Below are positions 26,646-34,969 of a DNA stretch of 64,000 nucleotides, piece after piece. The stretch spans positions 1-64,000 of the forward strand of contig CAZYUA010000016.1 of assembly GCA_964650525.1 (NCBI GenBank), written 5' to 3'. This DNA is from UBA1413 sp964650525. Lineage in GTDB: Bacteria > Bacteroidota > Bacteroidia > Bacteroidales > Prolixibacteraceae. Every line of letters starts with the position of its first letter. The stretch's first letter is position 1. A program made the position numbers and the translations under genes. The notes beneath the pieces are model-generated. The model worked only from the letters and a program-made list of their open reading frames with translations. It ran no database searches and had not been told where the DNA came from.

Positions 26646-27637
26646 GGGGTGGGTAATGAGTCCTCAATCCCCGGCAAAAAATGCCGGATACTGTTTTCAA
26701 TTCTTGTTTCCATGCGGGAAATGTCTGAGCGGATGAAAGGTTCACCCGTGATCTTTTCGTATAATTCGATATACCGTTCAGACACAGATTCCACAAAATC
26801 GTCGCTCATGGGGGGGTGCACTTGGTTCGATTTACCCTGGAATCCGTTGTTAATCAGCCACTGGCGGACGAATTCCTTGGAAAGTTGCTTTTGTTCTTCC
26901 CCCTTTCTGAGTCTTTCGGTGTACCCGTCGGCATAAAAATAGCGGGAAGAATCGGGGGTGTGGATTTCGTCGATCAGGAAGATCTCTCCGTTTTTCATGC
27001 CGAATTCATACTTGGTATCGGCCAGAATGAGTCCCTTGCTCCGGGCCATTTCGGTCCCGCGGCGGTATAAAAGGCGGGTATACTCCTCCAGTTTTTCCAA
27101 TGTCCCGGGGTCGGCCAAGCCACTGCGGATGATCATTTCCCTGCTGATGTCTTCGTCGTGTCCCTCTGCGGCTTTGGTCGTTGGGGTAATGATGGGGTGG
27201 GGAAATGATTGATTTTCAACCATTCCTTCCGGCATAGGTACACCACTGATTTCACGATGGCCCGATTGATAGAGTCTCCACGCATGACCGGCCAGGTATC
27301 CGCGGATGACCATTTCCACCTTCAGGGGGTTACAAAGATGGCCAACCGTAACATTCGGATCAGGAGAGGCTATTTTCCAGTTGGGCACAATGTCGGAAGT
27401 GGCATCCAGGAAATGGGAAGCTATCTGGTTAAGAACCTGGCCTTTGTAGGGGATTCCCCGGGGCAACACCACGTCGAAGGCCGAAATCCTGTCGGTAGCT
27501 ACCATCACCAGTAACCGGTTACCGATGTTGTAAACATCCCTGACTTTCCCGTGGTAGACAGTTACCAGACCGGGAAACCGGTAATCGGTCGATGTTAACG
27601 CTTTGCTCATACCAGGAGGGTTGTTTTGATTATTCAT
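26642..27637 (-). CDS. purC: Phosphoribosylaminoimidazole-succinocarboxamide synthase
   Basis: This 331-residue SAICAR synthase joins aspartate to CAIR in de novo purine synthesis. It shows YHGKVRDVYNIGNRLLVMVATDRISAFDVVLPRGIPYKG at the N-terminus, EMVIRGYLAGHAWRLY and the C-terminal LIDEIHTPDSSRYF motif that binds the substrate. The length fits the longer Bacteroidetes and yeast-type form rather than the roughly 240-residue E. coli form. The start could instead be the Met at codon 10 (27610), which would look more like relatives. It is preceded by phoH at 76 bases and followed by an overlapping tlpA-like gene. Confidence 0.97.
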   Translation of the reverse strand: MNNQNNPPGMSKALTSTDYRFPGLVTVYHGKVRDVYNIGNRLLVMVATDRISAFDVVLPRGIPYKGQVLNQIASHFLDATSDIVPNWKIASPDPNVTVGHLCNPLKVEMVIRGYLAGHAWRLYQSGHREISGVPMPEGMVENQSFPHPIITPTTKAAEGHDEDISREMIIRSGLADPGTLEKLEEYTRLLYRRGTEMARSKGLILADTKYEFGMKNGEIFLIDEIHTPDSSRYFYADGYTERLRKGEEQKQLSKEFVRQWLINNGFQGKSNQVHPPMSDDFVESVSERYIELYEKITGEPFIRSDISRMETRIENSIRHFLPGIEDSLPTP

Positions 27638-27713
27638 TACAGCCTGAGTCTATTTCTGCTAAGTTCAAGGTGAACATTCCTTCAAGTCCGCGAAAGTCAG
27701 TCCGGCCCCTGGT

Positions 27714-28688
27714 TCACTGGCCTTCATTTTTCCTCCTTTCTTTTTCCTGGTCGTAGGCATCGTAAGCCGCCACGATATCGCGGACCAGTTTATGCCGTAA
27801 AATGTCCCTTTTATCAAAACGGACAACTGCAATCCCTTCGATGCCATCGAGGAGTTTCAGTGCCTGCAGGAGCCCCGACTGGTTGCGGTCGGGGAGGTCT
27901 ATCTGGGTGATATCGCCGGTGATGATGAATTTGGCGTTCAGTCCCATTCGTGTCAGGAACATTTTCAACTGGTTGATGGTGGTATTCTGGCCTTCGTCGA
28001 GGATCACAAAAGCGTTGTTGAGGGTTCTGCCCCGCATGAAAGCCAGGGGAGCAATCTGGACTGTACCGTCTTTTATGAATTCTTCGAGCTTTTTGGCCGG
28101 AACCATGTCCAGGAGGGCATCGTAAAGCGGTTGAAGGTACGGATCGATTTTTTCGCGAAGGTCTCCCGGCAGGAATCCGAGCCGTTCGCCCGCCTCTACG
28201 GCAGGCCTGCTAAGAATAATTCTCTTGATTTCCCTGTTTTTTAACGATTTTACTGCCAGGGCAATGGCTGTGTAGGTTTTCCCTGTTCCTGCAGGCCCGA
28301 TAGCAAAAACCAGGTCGTTGTCGCGCACCTGCTCAACCAGACCCCGCTGGTTGGGAGTCCTGGCCCTGACGGGTTTCCCGCTGATGCTGTAAGCCAGGAT
28401 GTCGGGTTCTTCTTCCGGACCCCCTGCATAGCTCCCCTGTTCATTCAACAGGATCTGGCTGATGGTCTCCTCGGTTAGGATGTTAAACTGGTAGTAATGA
28501 TCCAGTATCAGGTTAAAACGGTTTTGAAAATGGTTCAGTTCTTTTTCTTCTCCCTGGAGGTACAGTGAATTCCCCCGGGCAGTGATTTTGATCTTTGGAA
28601 AGCAGGTTTTGATCAGGTTGATCTTGAGGTTGTTGATGCCGTAAAATTCCAGGGGGTCAATACCCTCCAATATGATTTGCTTTTCCAA
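27714..28688 (-). CDS. phoH: PhoH family ATPase
   Basis: This 324-residue cytoplasmic ATPase has Walker A GPAGTGKT at residues 131-138, a Walker B/DEAD-like strand in NAFVILDEGQNTT and IIRSRPAVEAGERLGFLPGD-like motifs of the PhoH/PhoL family. Such proteins associate with RNA metabolism and stress in many bacteria. An N-terminal KH-like segment (about 5-70) is present. A candidate -7 element TACATTTG lies just upstream (28709-28716, minus strand), so it is probably the first gene of the phoH-purC-tlpA-proC-like run. Confidence 0.94.
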   Translation of the reverse strand: MEKQIILEGIDPLEFYGINNLKINLIKTCFPKIKITARGNSLYLQGEEKELNHFQNRFNLILDHYYQFNILTEETISQILLNEQGSYAGGPEEEPDILAYSISGKPVRARTPNQRGLVEQVRDNDLVFAIGPAGTGKTYTAIALAVKSLKNREIKRIILSRPAVEAGERLGFLPGDLREKIDPYLQPLYDALLDMVPAKKLEEFIKDGTVQIAPLAFMRGRTLNNAFVILDEGQNTTINQLKMFLTRMGLNAKFIITGDITQIDLPDRNQSGLLQALKLLDGIEGIAVVRFDKRDILRHKLVRDIVAAYDAYDQEKERRKNEGQ

Positions 28689-28708
28689 AGGACCTGTTTT
28701 TACCGGTT

Positions 28709-28716
28709 CAAATGTA
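28709..28716 (-). promoter_or_regulatory. Candidate -7 element for phoH
   Basis: On the minus strand this reads TACATTTG, a perfect TAnnTTTG. It would start transcription about 15 bases before the ATG. No -33 TTTG sits at the normal distance, so the call is tentative. Confidence 0.45.
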
Positions 28717-29057
28717 AAAAAAAAAGAATCAAAAAGGAGTGTGGATCAACGATGGAATTGTTTTTCAGCCGGCATGAACTTGAGCAGACAGGGCATTAAA
28801 TAACTTCCGTAATGAACCGGGTAGCCTGATAAAGTGATACTTTAGCGGAGTGTTCCGGCATCCTGTTCCGGGAGGCCGCTGTTTGGCTGTAAGTTCCGGG
28901 TCAGGGGAGTCGTTTTGTCTGGATAAGGGTCCTTAGGCCTGTCAGATGCAAGTGGCTGAAAATATGGAATGGTATGTCGGTTTTCGGATAATTATCGTGC
29001 GCTGCCTGAAAATCCCGGGGCGATAGGGGCAATAAAATCAGAAAAGGTTATCAAGAA
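28717..29057. other. Divergent intergenic region between phoH and mazG
   Basis: About 340 bases without a gene, apart from the A-rich tract at its left end. No promoter for mazG is convincing. Confidence 0.4.
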
Positions 29058-29834
29058 ATGGAAAGAGCGTTGAATGAATTCCGCAGGTTGCTGGAGATCA
29101 TGGATGAGTTGCGTGAAAAATGTCCCTGGGACCGGGAGCAAACCCTCGAGTCGTTGCGCAAACTGACCATAGAGGAGACTTACGAACTGGGTGACGCCAT
29201 ACTCAAAGCGGATCTCCCGGAGGTGAAAAATGAGTTGGGCGACCTGATGCTGCACATTGTTTTTTATTCTAAGATAGGTTCAGAAAAGGGGGTTTTCGAT
29301 ATGGCTGATGTTCTGGAAAGCATTAACCGGAAATTGGTATACCGTCATCCCCATGTTTTTGGGGATGTGCAGGTTGAGGGGTCACGGGAAGTGATTGAGA
29401 ACTGGGAATCGTTGAAGTTAAAGGAGAAGGGTCGCCATAACAGGGTATTGGAAGGGGTGCCTGCCGACATGCCGGCTTTGGTGAAGGCCAACAGAATCCA
29501 GGAAAAGGCCAGTGGGGTGGGCTTCGACTGGGAGTTCCGGGAGCAGGTCTGGGAGAAAGTCAGGGAGGAAATTGCCGAACTGGAAGTGGAGATGAAGACC
29601 CATAACCGGGATATGACCGAGTCGGAATTCGGGGATCTCTTTTTTGCACTGGTGAATGCAGCGCGTCTATATGGCATCGACCCGGAGGCCGCTCTGGAAA
29701 GAACCAACCTCCGTTTTATCAAGCGGTTTAATTTCCTGGAGAGTCATACCATGCTGAAAGGCCGGGATCTGAAAGCCATGACCCTGGATGAAATGAACGA
29801 GATCTGGGAGCAGGCCAAAAAAGAGACAGGTTGA
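29058..29834 (+). CDS. mazG: Nucleoside triphosphate pyrophosphohydrolase MazG
   Basis: This 258-residue enzyme hydrolyses nucleoside triphosphates to monophosphate and PPi, clearing aberrant or excess NTPs. Two MazG domains are visible: the first contains KCPWDREQTLESLRKLTIEETYELGDAI and KNELGDLMLHIVFY, the second REEIAELEVEM and ESEFGDLFFALVNAARLYGIDPE. These hold the acidic residues that bind magnesium. Length and layout match E. coli MazG. It is followed by a probable terminator at 29842-29874. No MazEF toxin genes are nearby. Confidence 0.96.
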   Translation: MERALNEFRRLLEIMDELREKCPWDREQTLESLRKLTIEETYELGDAILKADLPEVKNELGDLMLHIVFYSKIGSEKGVFDMADVLESINRKLVYRHPHVFGDVQVEGSREVIENWESLKLKEKGRHNRVLEGVPADMPALVKANRIQEKASGVGFDWEFREQVWEKVREEIAELEVEMKTHNRDMTESEFGDLFFALVNAARLYGIDPEAALERTNLRFIKRFNFLESHTMLKGRDLKAMTLDEMNEIWEQAKKETG

Positions 29835-29841
29835 GGATTTT

Positions 29842-29874
29842 CCGGTGCTTTTCATCTGTAAGCCGGCTTTTTTT
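29842..29874 (+). terminator. Probable terminator after mazG
   Basis: CCGG (29843-29846) with CTT can pair with AAGCCGG (29860-29866), leaving a small TG bulge, and seven T residues follow. The stem is imperfect. Confidence 0.5.
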
Positions 29875-29969
29875 ACGACCAGGGATTTGAATACCTGAAC
29901 CGTCGTTCCCCTGACGACGGATTTATCCGATTCTGTCAGCCGGGAGAATGGCAGAAGTACGGATCATCC

Positions 29970-30230
29970 ATGGCCGTTCGGTTGCAGTTCCTGGATGTTA
30001 CAGCGGAAATCCTGAACCAGGGCAGTTCAGAAACAGAGGTCACACGAACGGAGAAAGTGAACCCTAAGGATACTGCCAACCCTGCGACTGTCGCCTGCAA
30101 GGCAAAACTGAAATACTTCACCAACCAGGTCACCTCCGGGAGTGAGGTGGAAATGGAAATTGTTTACCTGAGCCCCATTTTTGACCGGCTGACCAGAAAA
30201 CCGGACGGTTTTTTCATCCGGGATAAATAG
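29970..30230 (+). CDS. Small hypothetical protein, doubtful
   Basis: An open frame of 86 residues (MAVRLQFLDVTAEILNQGSS to GFFIRDK) lies between mazG and the convergent dinB. I do not recognise a family. It has no signal peptide or membrane segment. Its residue make-up is protein-like (strand-like stretches such as LKYFTNQV and MEIVYLSPIF), but a 65-residue minus-strand frame (29936-30133) covers the same bases, so either or neither may be expressed. No clear ribosome-binding site or promoter supports it. Confidence 0.3.
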   Translation: MAVRLQFLDVTAEILNQGSSETEVTRTEKVNPKDTANPATVACKAKLKYFTNQVTSGSEVEMEIVYLSPIFDRLTRKPDGFFIRDK

Positions 30231-30260
30231 AAGCGGTCAAAAAAGCCGGAAGGAGTAACC

Positions 30261-31400
30261 TTAAAGGGCCGATGCGGAATGGATGGCATGCTTGCCATAC
30301 CGTTTCCGGATGAGGTCCATGCTTTGGTAAAGCCGGATCATTCCGGGGGAATCTTCAAAAAGGTTCATCTGGTAAGTGCCGTTAATCAGGTTACTGAACT
30401 TAACCCCGATCAGCCGGATAAGCATTCTTCGCGAATAAACCTGACGGAACAGATTTCTGGCGATCTCTTTCAATAGATGCTCGAACGAAGTATAGGGGAT
30501 CCTTTTTTGTAAAGTGTGGGTGTCAAAATTGGAATACCGGATTTTTACGGTTACACAGGAGGTCATTTTTTCCTTCTGCCGGAGCTCAAAAGCCAGACCC
30601 TCCGTCATGCGCAGGAGGGTGCGCTCCAGTTGGCCAAGGTCGGTGGTGTCCTGTTCAAAAGTGCGTTCGGTACTCATGGATTTTTGTTCGCTCCATGATC
30701 GGACCGGTGTGGGATCGATGCCGTTGGCTTTCTTCCAGATGATTATTCCGTTCTGGCCCAGGAGCCGCTCTATCATTTCAGGCGGTATCTGGCAGAGGGT
30801 TTCAATGGTCACCACTCCCATGGAGCGCAGAAGATGGAATGTCTTGGGGCCCAGCATCGGGATCTTCCGGATGGAAAGCGGATTCAGGAAGGAGTGGATG
30901 GCAGGGCTGGTGACCTCCCTCATTCCGTTGGGTTTGGCTTCCCCGGTGGCGATCTTTGATACGGTTTTATTGACAGAGAGCCCCAATGAAATGGGAAGCC
31001 CGGTTTCACGGATTATCCGCTGCCTGAGCTCCAGGCTCCATTGCCGGCATCCGTAAAACCGGTCCAGCCCCGTAATGTCCAGATAGTGCTCATCAATGGA
31101 AGCTTTCTCGTACACAGGCGCTGATTCTGCCACAATTTGCGTCACCAGATCGGAATATTTGGTGTACTGCTCCATATCTCCCCGGATGAAGAAAGCCTCG
31201 CTGCACAACTGGCGGGCCATCTTCATCGGCATGGCTGAATGTACCCCGAAGGAACGGGCTTCATAACTGCAACTGGCAACCACTCCACGATCACTCATGC
31301 CTCCGATGATCACCGGCTTCCCTGTTAACCGGGGATTCATCAACCGCTCTACCGAGACAAAAAAAGTGTCCAGATCCATATGTACAATGCTGCGTTCCAT
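30261..31400 (-). CDS. dinB: DNA polymerase IV (Y-family)
   Basis: This 379-residue translesion polymerase has the catalytic acidic residues in the palm (HMDLDTFFVSVE with Asp9, and SIDEHYLDITG), a fingers domain with GVVASCSYEARSFGVHSAMPM, a thumb with helix-hairpin-helix (LSIRKIPMLGPKTF) and a little-finger domain. The C-terminus includes QMNLF, a plausible sliding-clamp-binding motif. It copies past damaged bases with low fidelity. It is divergent from a LexA-like HTH-S24 regulator at 31562, which suggests DNA-damage control. No clear -7 element is visible on its own strand. Confidence 0.96.
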   Translation of the reverse strand: MERSIVHMDLDTFFVSVERLMNPRLTGKPVIIGGMSDRGVVASCSYEARSFGVHSAMPMKMARQLCSEAFFIRGDMEQYTKYSDLVTQIVAESAPVYEKASIDEHYLDITGLDRFYGCRQWSLELRQRIIRETGLPISLGLSVNKTVSKIATGEAKPNGMREVTSPAIHSFLNPLSIRKIPMLGPKTFHLLRSMGVVTIETLCQIPPEMIERLLGQNGIIIWKKANGIDPTPVRSWSEQKSMSTERTFEQDTTDLGQLERTLLRMTEGLAFELRQKEKMTSCVTVKIRYSNFDTHTLQKRIPYTSFEHLLKEIARNLFRQVYSRRMLIRLIGVKFSNLINGTYQMNLFEDSPGMIRLYQSMDLIRKRYGKHAIHSASAL

Positions 31401-31481
31401 CCTGTGAATGATTACTATCTTACCTGTCAGAGTGCCTTGGTTGTCAGTTCCTGATTTTTCTTACATTATTTTGCGTGCGTA

Positions 31482-31512
31482 TTGCAGGATATGAAAAAAT
31501 GTTTTATTTTTG
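31482..31512 (+). promoter_or_regulatory. Promoter of the LexA-like regulator
   Basis: TTG at 31482-31484 lies 20 bases before TATTTTTG at 31505-31512, a perfect -7 element. Transcription would start near 31519, inside the adjacent AT-rich repeated boxes. Confidence 0.65.
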
Positions 31513-31514
31513 AT

Positions 31515-31556
31515 CATTATATAATCATAAATGCCGACATTATTATAATCAAATTG
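31515..31556. promoter_or_regulatory. Candidate autoregulatory operator of the LexA-like gene
   Basis: Two related boxes, CATTATATAATCATAAAT (31515-31532) and CATTATTATAATCAAAT (31539-31555), each hold a short palindrome (ATTATATAAT and ATTATAAT). They sit on the expected transcription start, where a repressor would block the promoter. Binding is inferred. Confidence 0.45.
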
Positions 31557-31561
31557 CGGAT

Positions 31562-32362
31562 ATGTTGTTTGCGTTGAACATTAAATTTTTGCGGAAGCGA
31601 AAAAACCGCACGCAGGAAGAGGTAGCAGAAGCCCTGGGAATGAAGCGCTCCACCCTCAGCGGTTATGAGAATGAAGTGGCCATGCCCGGTATTCCGGCCC
31701 TGGTGCAGTTTTCTGATTACTATCACATTGCGGTAGATACCCTGGTGAAGGTGAATTTGGCGGCTCTTACCGGGCAGCAGTTGTATATGCTTGAACATGG
31801 AGAGGATGTCTTCCTGAAAGGAGGCAGGTTGAGGGTCCTGGCAACCACGGTGGACAAGGAAAACAGGGATAATATTGAACTGGTGCCTGAAAAGGCTAAA
31901 GCTGGTTATACACGGGGCTTTTTTGATCCGGATTACATCAGTGAGCTTCCCCGTTACCAGCTGCCTTTTTTGCCTTACGACCGGAAATACCGCACTTTTC
32001 AGATCAGCGGTGATTCTATGCTGCCCATTCCCGACGGTTCCTGGGTTTGCGGTGAATTTGTCCAGGACTGGCTTTCCCTTCCCGATTTGCAGCCTTGCAT
32101 TGTGCTGACCCTGGATGAAGGGATCGTTTTCAAAATTGTCGAAAACCGGATCCGGGAGAATGGTTCACTGAGGATGATATCCCTGAATTCACTGTACGAT
32201 CCTTTTCCGGTAAGCGTTAACGAGATCCGGGAGGTGTGGCGGTTTGTCAACTACACCACCAGTGAGTTCCCGTCAGGAAACCTTACCCCTGAGATCATCG
32301 GGAAAACCCTGCTTACCATTCAGAGTGATCTGAAAGAAATCAAGGGAGCCCTGGTCTCCTGA
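31562..32362 (+). CDS. LexA-like regulator: XRE-type HTH with S24 autoprotease domain
   Basis: This 266-residue protein joins an N-terminal XRE helix-turn-helix (about 5-60: LRKRKNRTQEEVAEALGMKRSTLSGYENE) to a C-terminal S24/LexA-type peptidase domain. Ser152 (QISGDSM) and Lys191 (EGIVFKIVE) form the expected catalytic dyad. Ala114-Gly115 in KAKAGYT is positioned like the self-cleavage site of LexA and UmuD. It lies divergent from dinB and probably represses it and itself until RecA filaments trigger cleavage; that is inference. Similar HTH-S24 proteins in Bacteroidetes are annotated as phage-like or SOS repressors, but no phage genes are present here. Confidence 0.88.
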   Translation: MLFALNIKFLRKRKNRTQEEVAEALGMKRSTLSGYENEVAMPGIPALVQFSDYYHIAVDTLVKVNLAALTGQQLYMLEHGEDVFLKGGRLRVLATTVDKENRDNIELVPEKAKAGYTRGFFDPDYISELPRYQLPFLPYDRKYRTFQISGDSMLPIPDGSWVCGEFVQDWLSLPDLQPCIVLTLDEGIVFKIVENRIRENGSLRMISLNSLYDPFPVSVNEIREVWRFVNYTTSEFPSGNLTPEIIGKTLLTIQSDLKEIKGALVS

Positions 32363-32431
32363 TCTCCTGTTTCCGGGGGAAAACCCCTGATGCTGCCGGC
32401 CTGGTACCGGATACGGGGCTGCAAGAATCGT

Positions 32432-33790
32432 TCAGGGAAGGGTCGTTTCCAGGAGTACCTTTAGCTGTTCAACCGGGATATCCCTGGCTATCACTTTTTT
32501 ATCCCTGTCGAGCAGATAGATCATCGGCATAGCGCGGATGTCGTATTTTTTCTCGGTGGTACCGGGGCCCCCGGGATCGTAAACATGGATCCAGTCCAGT
32601 TTCTTGCTCGTGATGTAAGAAAGCCATCCGGATTTGTTTATGTCCATGTAGACTGCAAAAATCCGGACCCCTTTATTCCGGAAATGTTCATAGAGGGCAG
32701 CCAGCTGATCAGTGACGGGGAGGCAGGCTTCGCAATCCGGATTGAAAAAGTAGAGGATGGTGAAGGGTGCCGCGACACCATAGAGATCGCGGGGTGCACC
32801 TTCGGGTGTTTTCAGGGATAGGTTGGCAGCCTTCGATCCCACAGGGTTAAGCCTGAAACGGGCAACCCGTTCCGCCACTGTTTCAACAAACCCCTGGTCC
32901 TCCCAAAGGCCACGGTCTGGCAGGATATGGTGTTCGCCTATGAAATTGTAAATATCAGCATTCCAGTACATGGGGGCTTCACGGAAAAGGTTATAGAGGA
33001 AAAGCACGCAGTGGCGGTACACCAACGGGTGGGCTTTCGATTTTTCCAGTACGGCTTCTGTTCTTATTCTGACAGTGTCGGGGTGGGGAAAGACCATCTG
33101 TCTGAAGTAGAACCCCAGTTTTTGGTCCAGAGCAGGTAACAAGACCTGCCGGGGATCAGAAAAATCAACCCTGTCAAAATAGTGGGCGACGGCATACCGG
33201 TACGCATGGTTTCTGCGTGCCTCCTCCCGGTTGGTGACCATCAGGGGGATTACAGGGTCGGGAATGACCGGTTCCCGGAGTGTCTGCAGCATCAGGGCCA
33301 TCAGGGTCCCGGGGAACTCTTTCACCAGTTTGTCCTGCATGTCAGCCAGTCCTGATTGCTGTTCTGATCCGGAAGGCAAAGCCTGATGAGTTTCCAGAAA
33401 CCTCAGGTACCCGGCATATGCCTGGTTCTCTGGCGACCCCCCGAACGATACCGACAGAACAGGACGTTTCATATCGGCTGTTACTGTAAAGGTCTGGCAT
33501 AATGTGTCGCTGATGAAAAACGGAATTCCCGGTGTGCGACTCCCGGTCAGCAGATACATCCCCGGTGCCAGGGGCGAAGTAGCTGTAAAAAGTGCCGTCC
33601 CTCTCACAGGGAAGGCGGTGTCGGCAGGGTGCAGAGATCCGCCGGCAATCCTCGACAGGTAGAGGGTGTCGTCGCAGTTCTGTAATTGCGCGCGGATCTG
33701 GTAACCGGGAGCCTCCTGGTTGCACCTGCCTGAAAAACAGAGAACAAAGTAACAGAAACTGACCGCAGAGAGCATATACCGGGTTTTCAT
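32432..33790 (-). CDS. Exported thioredoxin-fold protein with DUF4369/DUF5106-like N-terminal region
   Basis: This 452-residue protein starts at the ATG at 33790 (MKTRYMLSAVSFCYFVLCFSG), which gives a signal peptide; the frame is open further to 33934 but that extension is not credible. The N-terminal beta-rich part (about 25-110) resembles DUF4369, the middle (about 120-320) is helical and DUF5106-like, and the C-terminal domain is thioredoxin-like with CEAC (Cys353, Cys356) in NPDCEACLP. It is probably a periplasmic thiol-disulphide or redox protein. A paralogue with CGHC lies at 34970, with a glycosyltransferase between them on the minus strand. Partner proteins are unknown. Confidence 0.87.
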   Translation of the reverse strand: MKTRYMLSAVSFCYFVLCFSGRCNQEAPGYQIRAQLQNCDDTLYLSRIAGGSLHPADTAFPVRGTALFTATSPLAPGMYLLTGSRTPGIPFFISDTLCQTFTVTADMKRPVLSVSFGGSPENQAYAGYLRFLETHQALPSGSEQQSGLADMQDKLVKEFPGTLMALMLQTLREPVIPDPVIPLMVTNREEARRNHAYRYAVAHYFDRVDFSDPRQVLLPALDQKLGFYFRQMVFPHPDTVRIRTEAVLEKSKAHPLVYRHCVLFLYNLFREAPMYWNADIYNFIGEHHILPDRGLWEDQGFVETVAERVARFRLNPVGSKAANLSLKTPEGAPRDLYGVAAPFTILYFFNPDCEACLPVTDQLAALYEHFRNKGVRIFAVYMDINKSGWLSYITSKKLDWIHVYDPGGPGTTEKKYDIRAMPMIYLLDRDKKVIARDIPVEQLKVLLETTLP

Positions 33791-33915
33791 GCTGTTCAGG
33801 ATTTGTGGTTGTTGTGTCAAAAATAGTAAATCAAAAGATTGCAGGATATACCTTTTCTCTGAGAGGCAGGCAACGGGATCGCTGTCGTCGTCATGGTACC
33901 GGGACAGGGTCGTAT

Positions 33916-34812
33916 CTATCTTTGCAAAGTGCACAGATACCCGATCCTGTAAAGGTCAAACCAGATGAGTCTGGGTTTTGTTCCGGTGAGATTTTTCTTC
34001 AGACAGGGTTGCATCCGGCGGAATAACGCTCTGCAGATACCGTGTAAACCTGTTTTTTTCAGCATGGTGGCTGTTTTCAGCAGAGGTAACCCTGCGGTGA
34101 AATCTGGATTGGTTACAATATTTCCGGCAATATACAACAGGTTTTCAAGGGCTGATTCCGTCTTGGTAAGGTAGGTTTCCGATGGTTCCAGCCCGGTATG
34201 AACCACCGGGTTGTCGATGTGTGTCACCCTGATGCCGGCTGACGACAGGTCGTATCCCAGAACGGTATCTTCGTGTCCGTAGTCACGGATGGCTTCCCTG
34301 AAGGGATGGTTTTGCAACACCTCCCGCCTGATCATAAAATTGTTGGCCGTGATGGCTGTTTTTGTATCTTTATTCCTCTCTCCGGCAGTTCGTTGTTCCC
34401 TTTTTCTTCCGTAGGTCCAGCGAAGCATTCCTGACCGGTCGGCTGGCGGGTCCGGACTGTACAGGGTACCCCCGCAGATGACCTCATCTTTTCCGAGGGC
34501 TGTCAGATAATCCTTGAGAAAATGGGTGCCGGGGATTTGCGAATCTGCATCCAGGAAGAGGAGCCAGGGATAGGAGGCCATGTCTGCCAGGTAGTTCCGG
34601 ATGGCCGCCCTGCCCCGGTTGGAGGGCAATTCACGGTATACCACCCCCTTCATGCCGGCCAACTCCCGGTTCAGGTTCCTGTACACTTCCTCCGACCCGT
34701 CATCGGCAATGCATAGTTCCGGGGGAGTCTTCAGCCCGGAACCCTGGACGGCCAGGCTGCCGGCCAGTGCTCTCACATCTTTGTTGTATACGGGAATGCA
34801 AACGGATATCAT
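33916..34812 (-). CDS. Glycosyltransferase, family 2
   Basis: This 298-residue GT-A enzyme has ISVCIPVYNKDVRAL, the DDGS motif in CIADDGSEEVYR, the metal-binding DADS in LLFLDADSQIPG, and a C-terminal GHEDTVLGYDLSSAG motif typical of the acceptor-side acidic residues. No membrane helices are evident. It could glycosylate a lipid, protein or polysaccharide; the context gives no clue. It lies on the minus strand directly upstream of the thioredoxin-fold gene at 32432-33790, with 125 bases between, so cotranscription is possible. Confidence 0.9.
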   Translation of the reverse strand: MISVCIPVYNKDVRALAGSLAVQGSGLKTPPELCIADDGSEEVYRNLNRELAGMKGVVYRELPSNRGRAAIRNYLADMASYPWLLFLDADSQIPGTHFLKDYLTALGKDEVICGGTLYSPDPPADRSGMLRWTYGRKREQRTAGERNKDTKTAITANNFMIRREVLQNHPFREAIRDYGHEDTVLGYDLSSAGIRVTHIDNPVVHTGLEPSETYLTKTESALENLLYIAGNIVTNPDFTAGLPLLKTATMLKKTGLHGICRALFRRMQPCLKKNLTGTKPRLIWFDLYRIGYLCTLQR

Positions 34813-34922
34813 CCCTTCGGTTTTGCTCTCAAAGGTAACCTTTACCTGTGAAATGTCTGCTCAAGTTTTCTTCCGCTTTGAAAAATTCAGTGCCTCACCG
34901 TCAGAATATAATCATTTGGCTT

Positions 34923-34930
34923 TATTTTTG
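34923..34930 (+). promoter_or_regulatory. Candidate -7 element for the thioredoxin-fold gene at 34970
   Basis: TATTTTTG is a perfect TAnnTTTG match about 40 bases before the ATG. No good -33 TTTG lies at the normal distance. Confidence 0.4.
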
Positions 34931-34969
34931 CCGGTTGAGGGTCAGCCTGTATGATTTATTAACAGAAGC

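Noticed and set aside
29936..30133. Minus-strand open frame opposite the small hypothetical gene
   Set aside because: Composition is no better than a shadow and there is no start or promoter signal.
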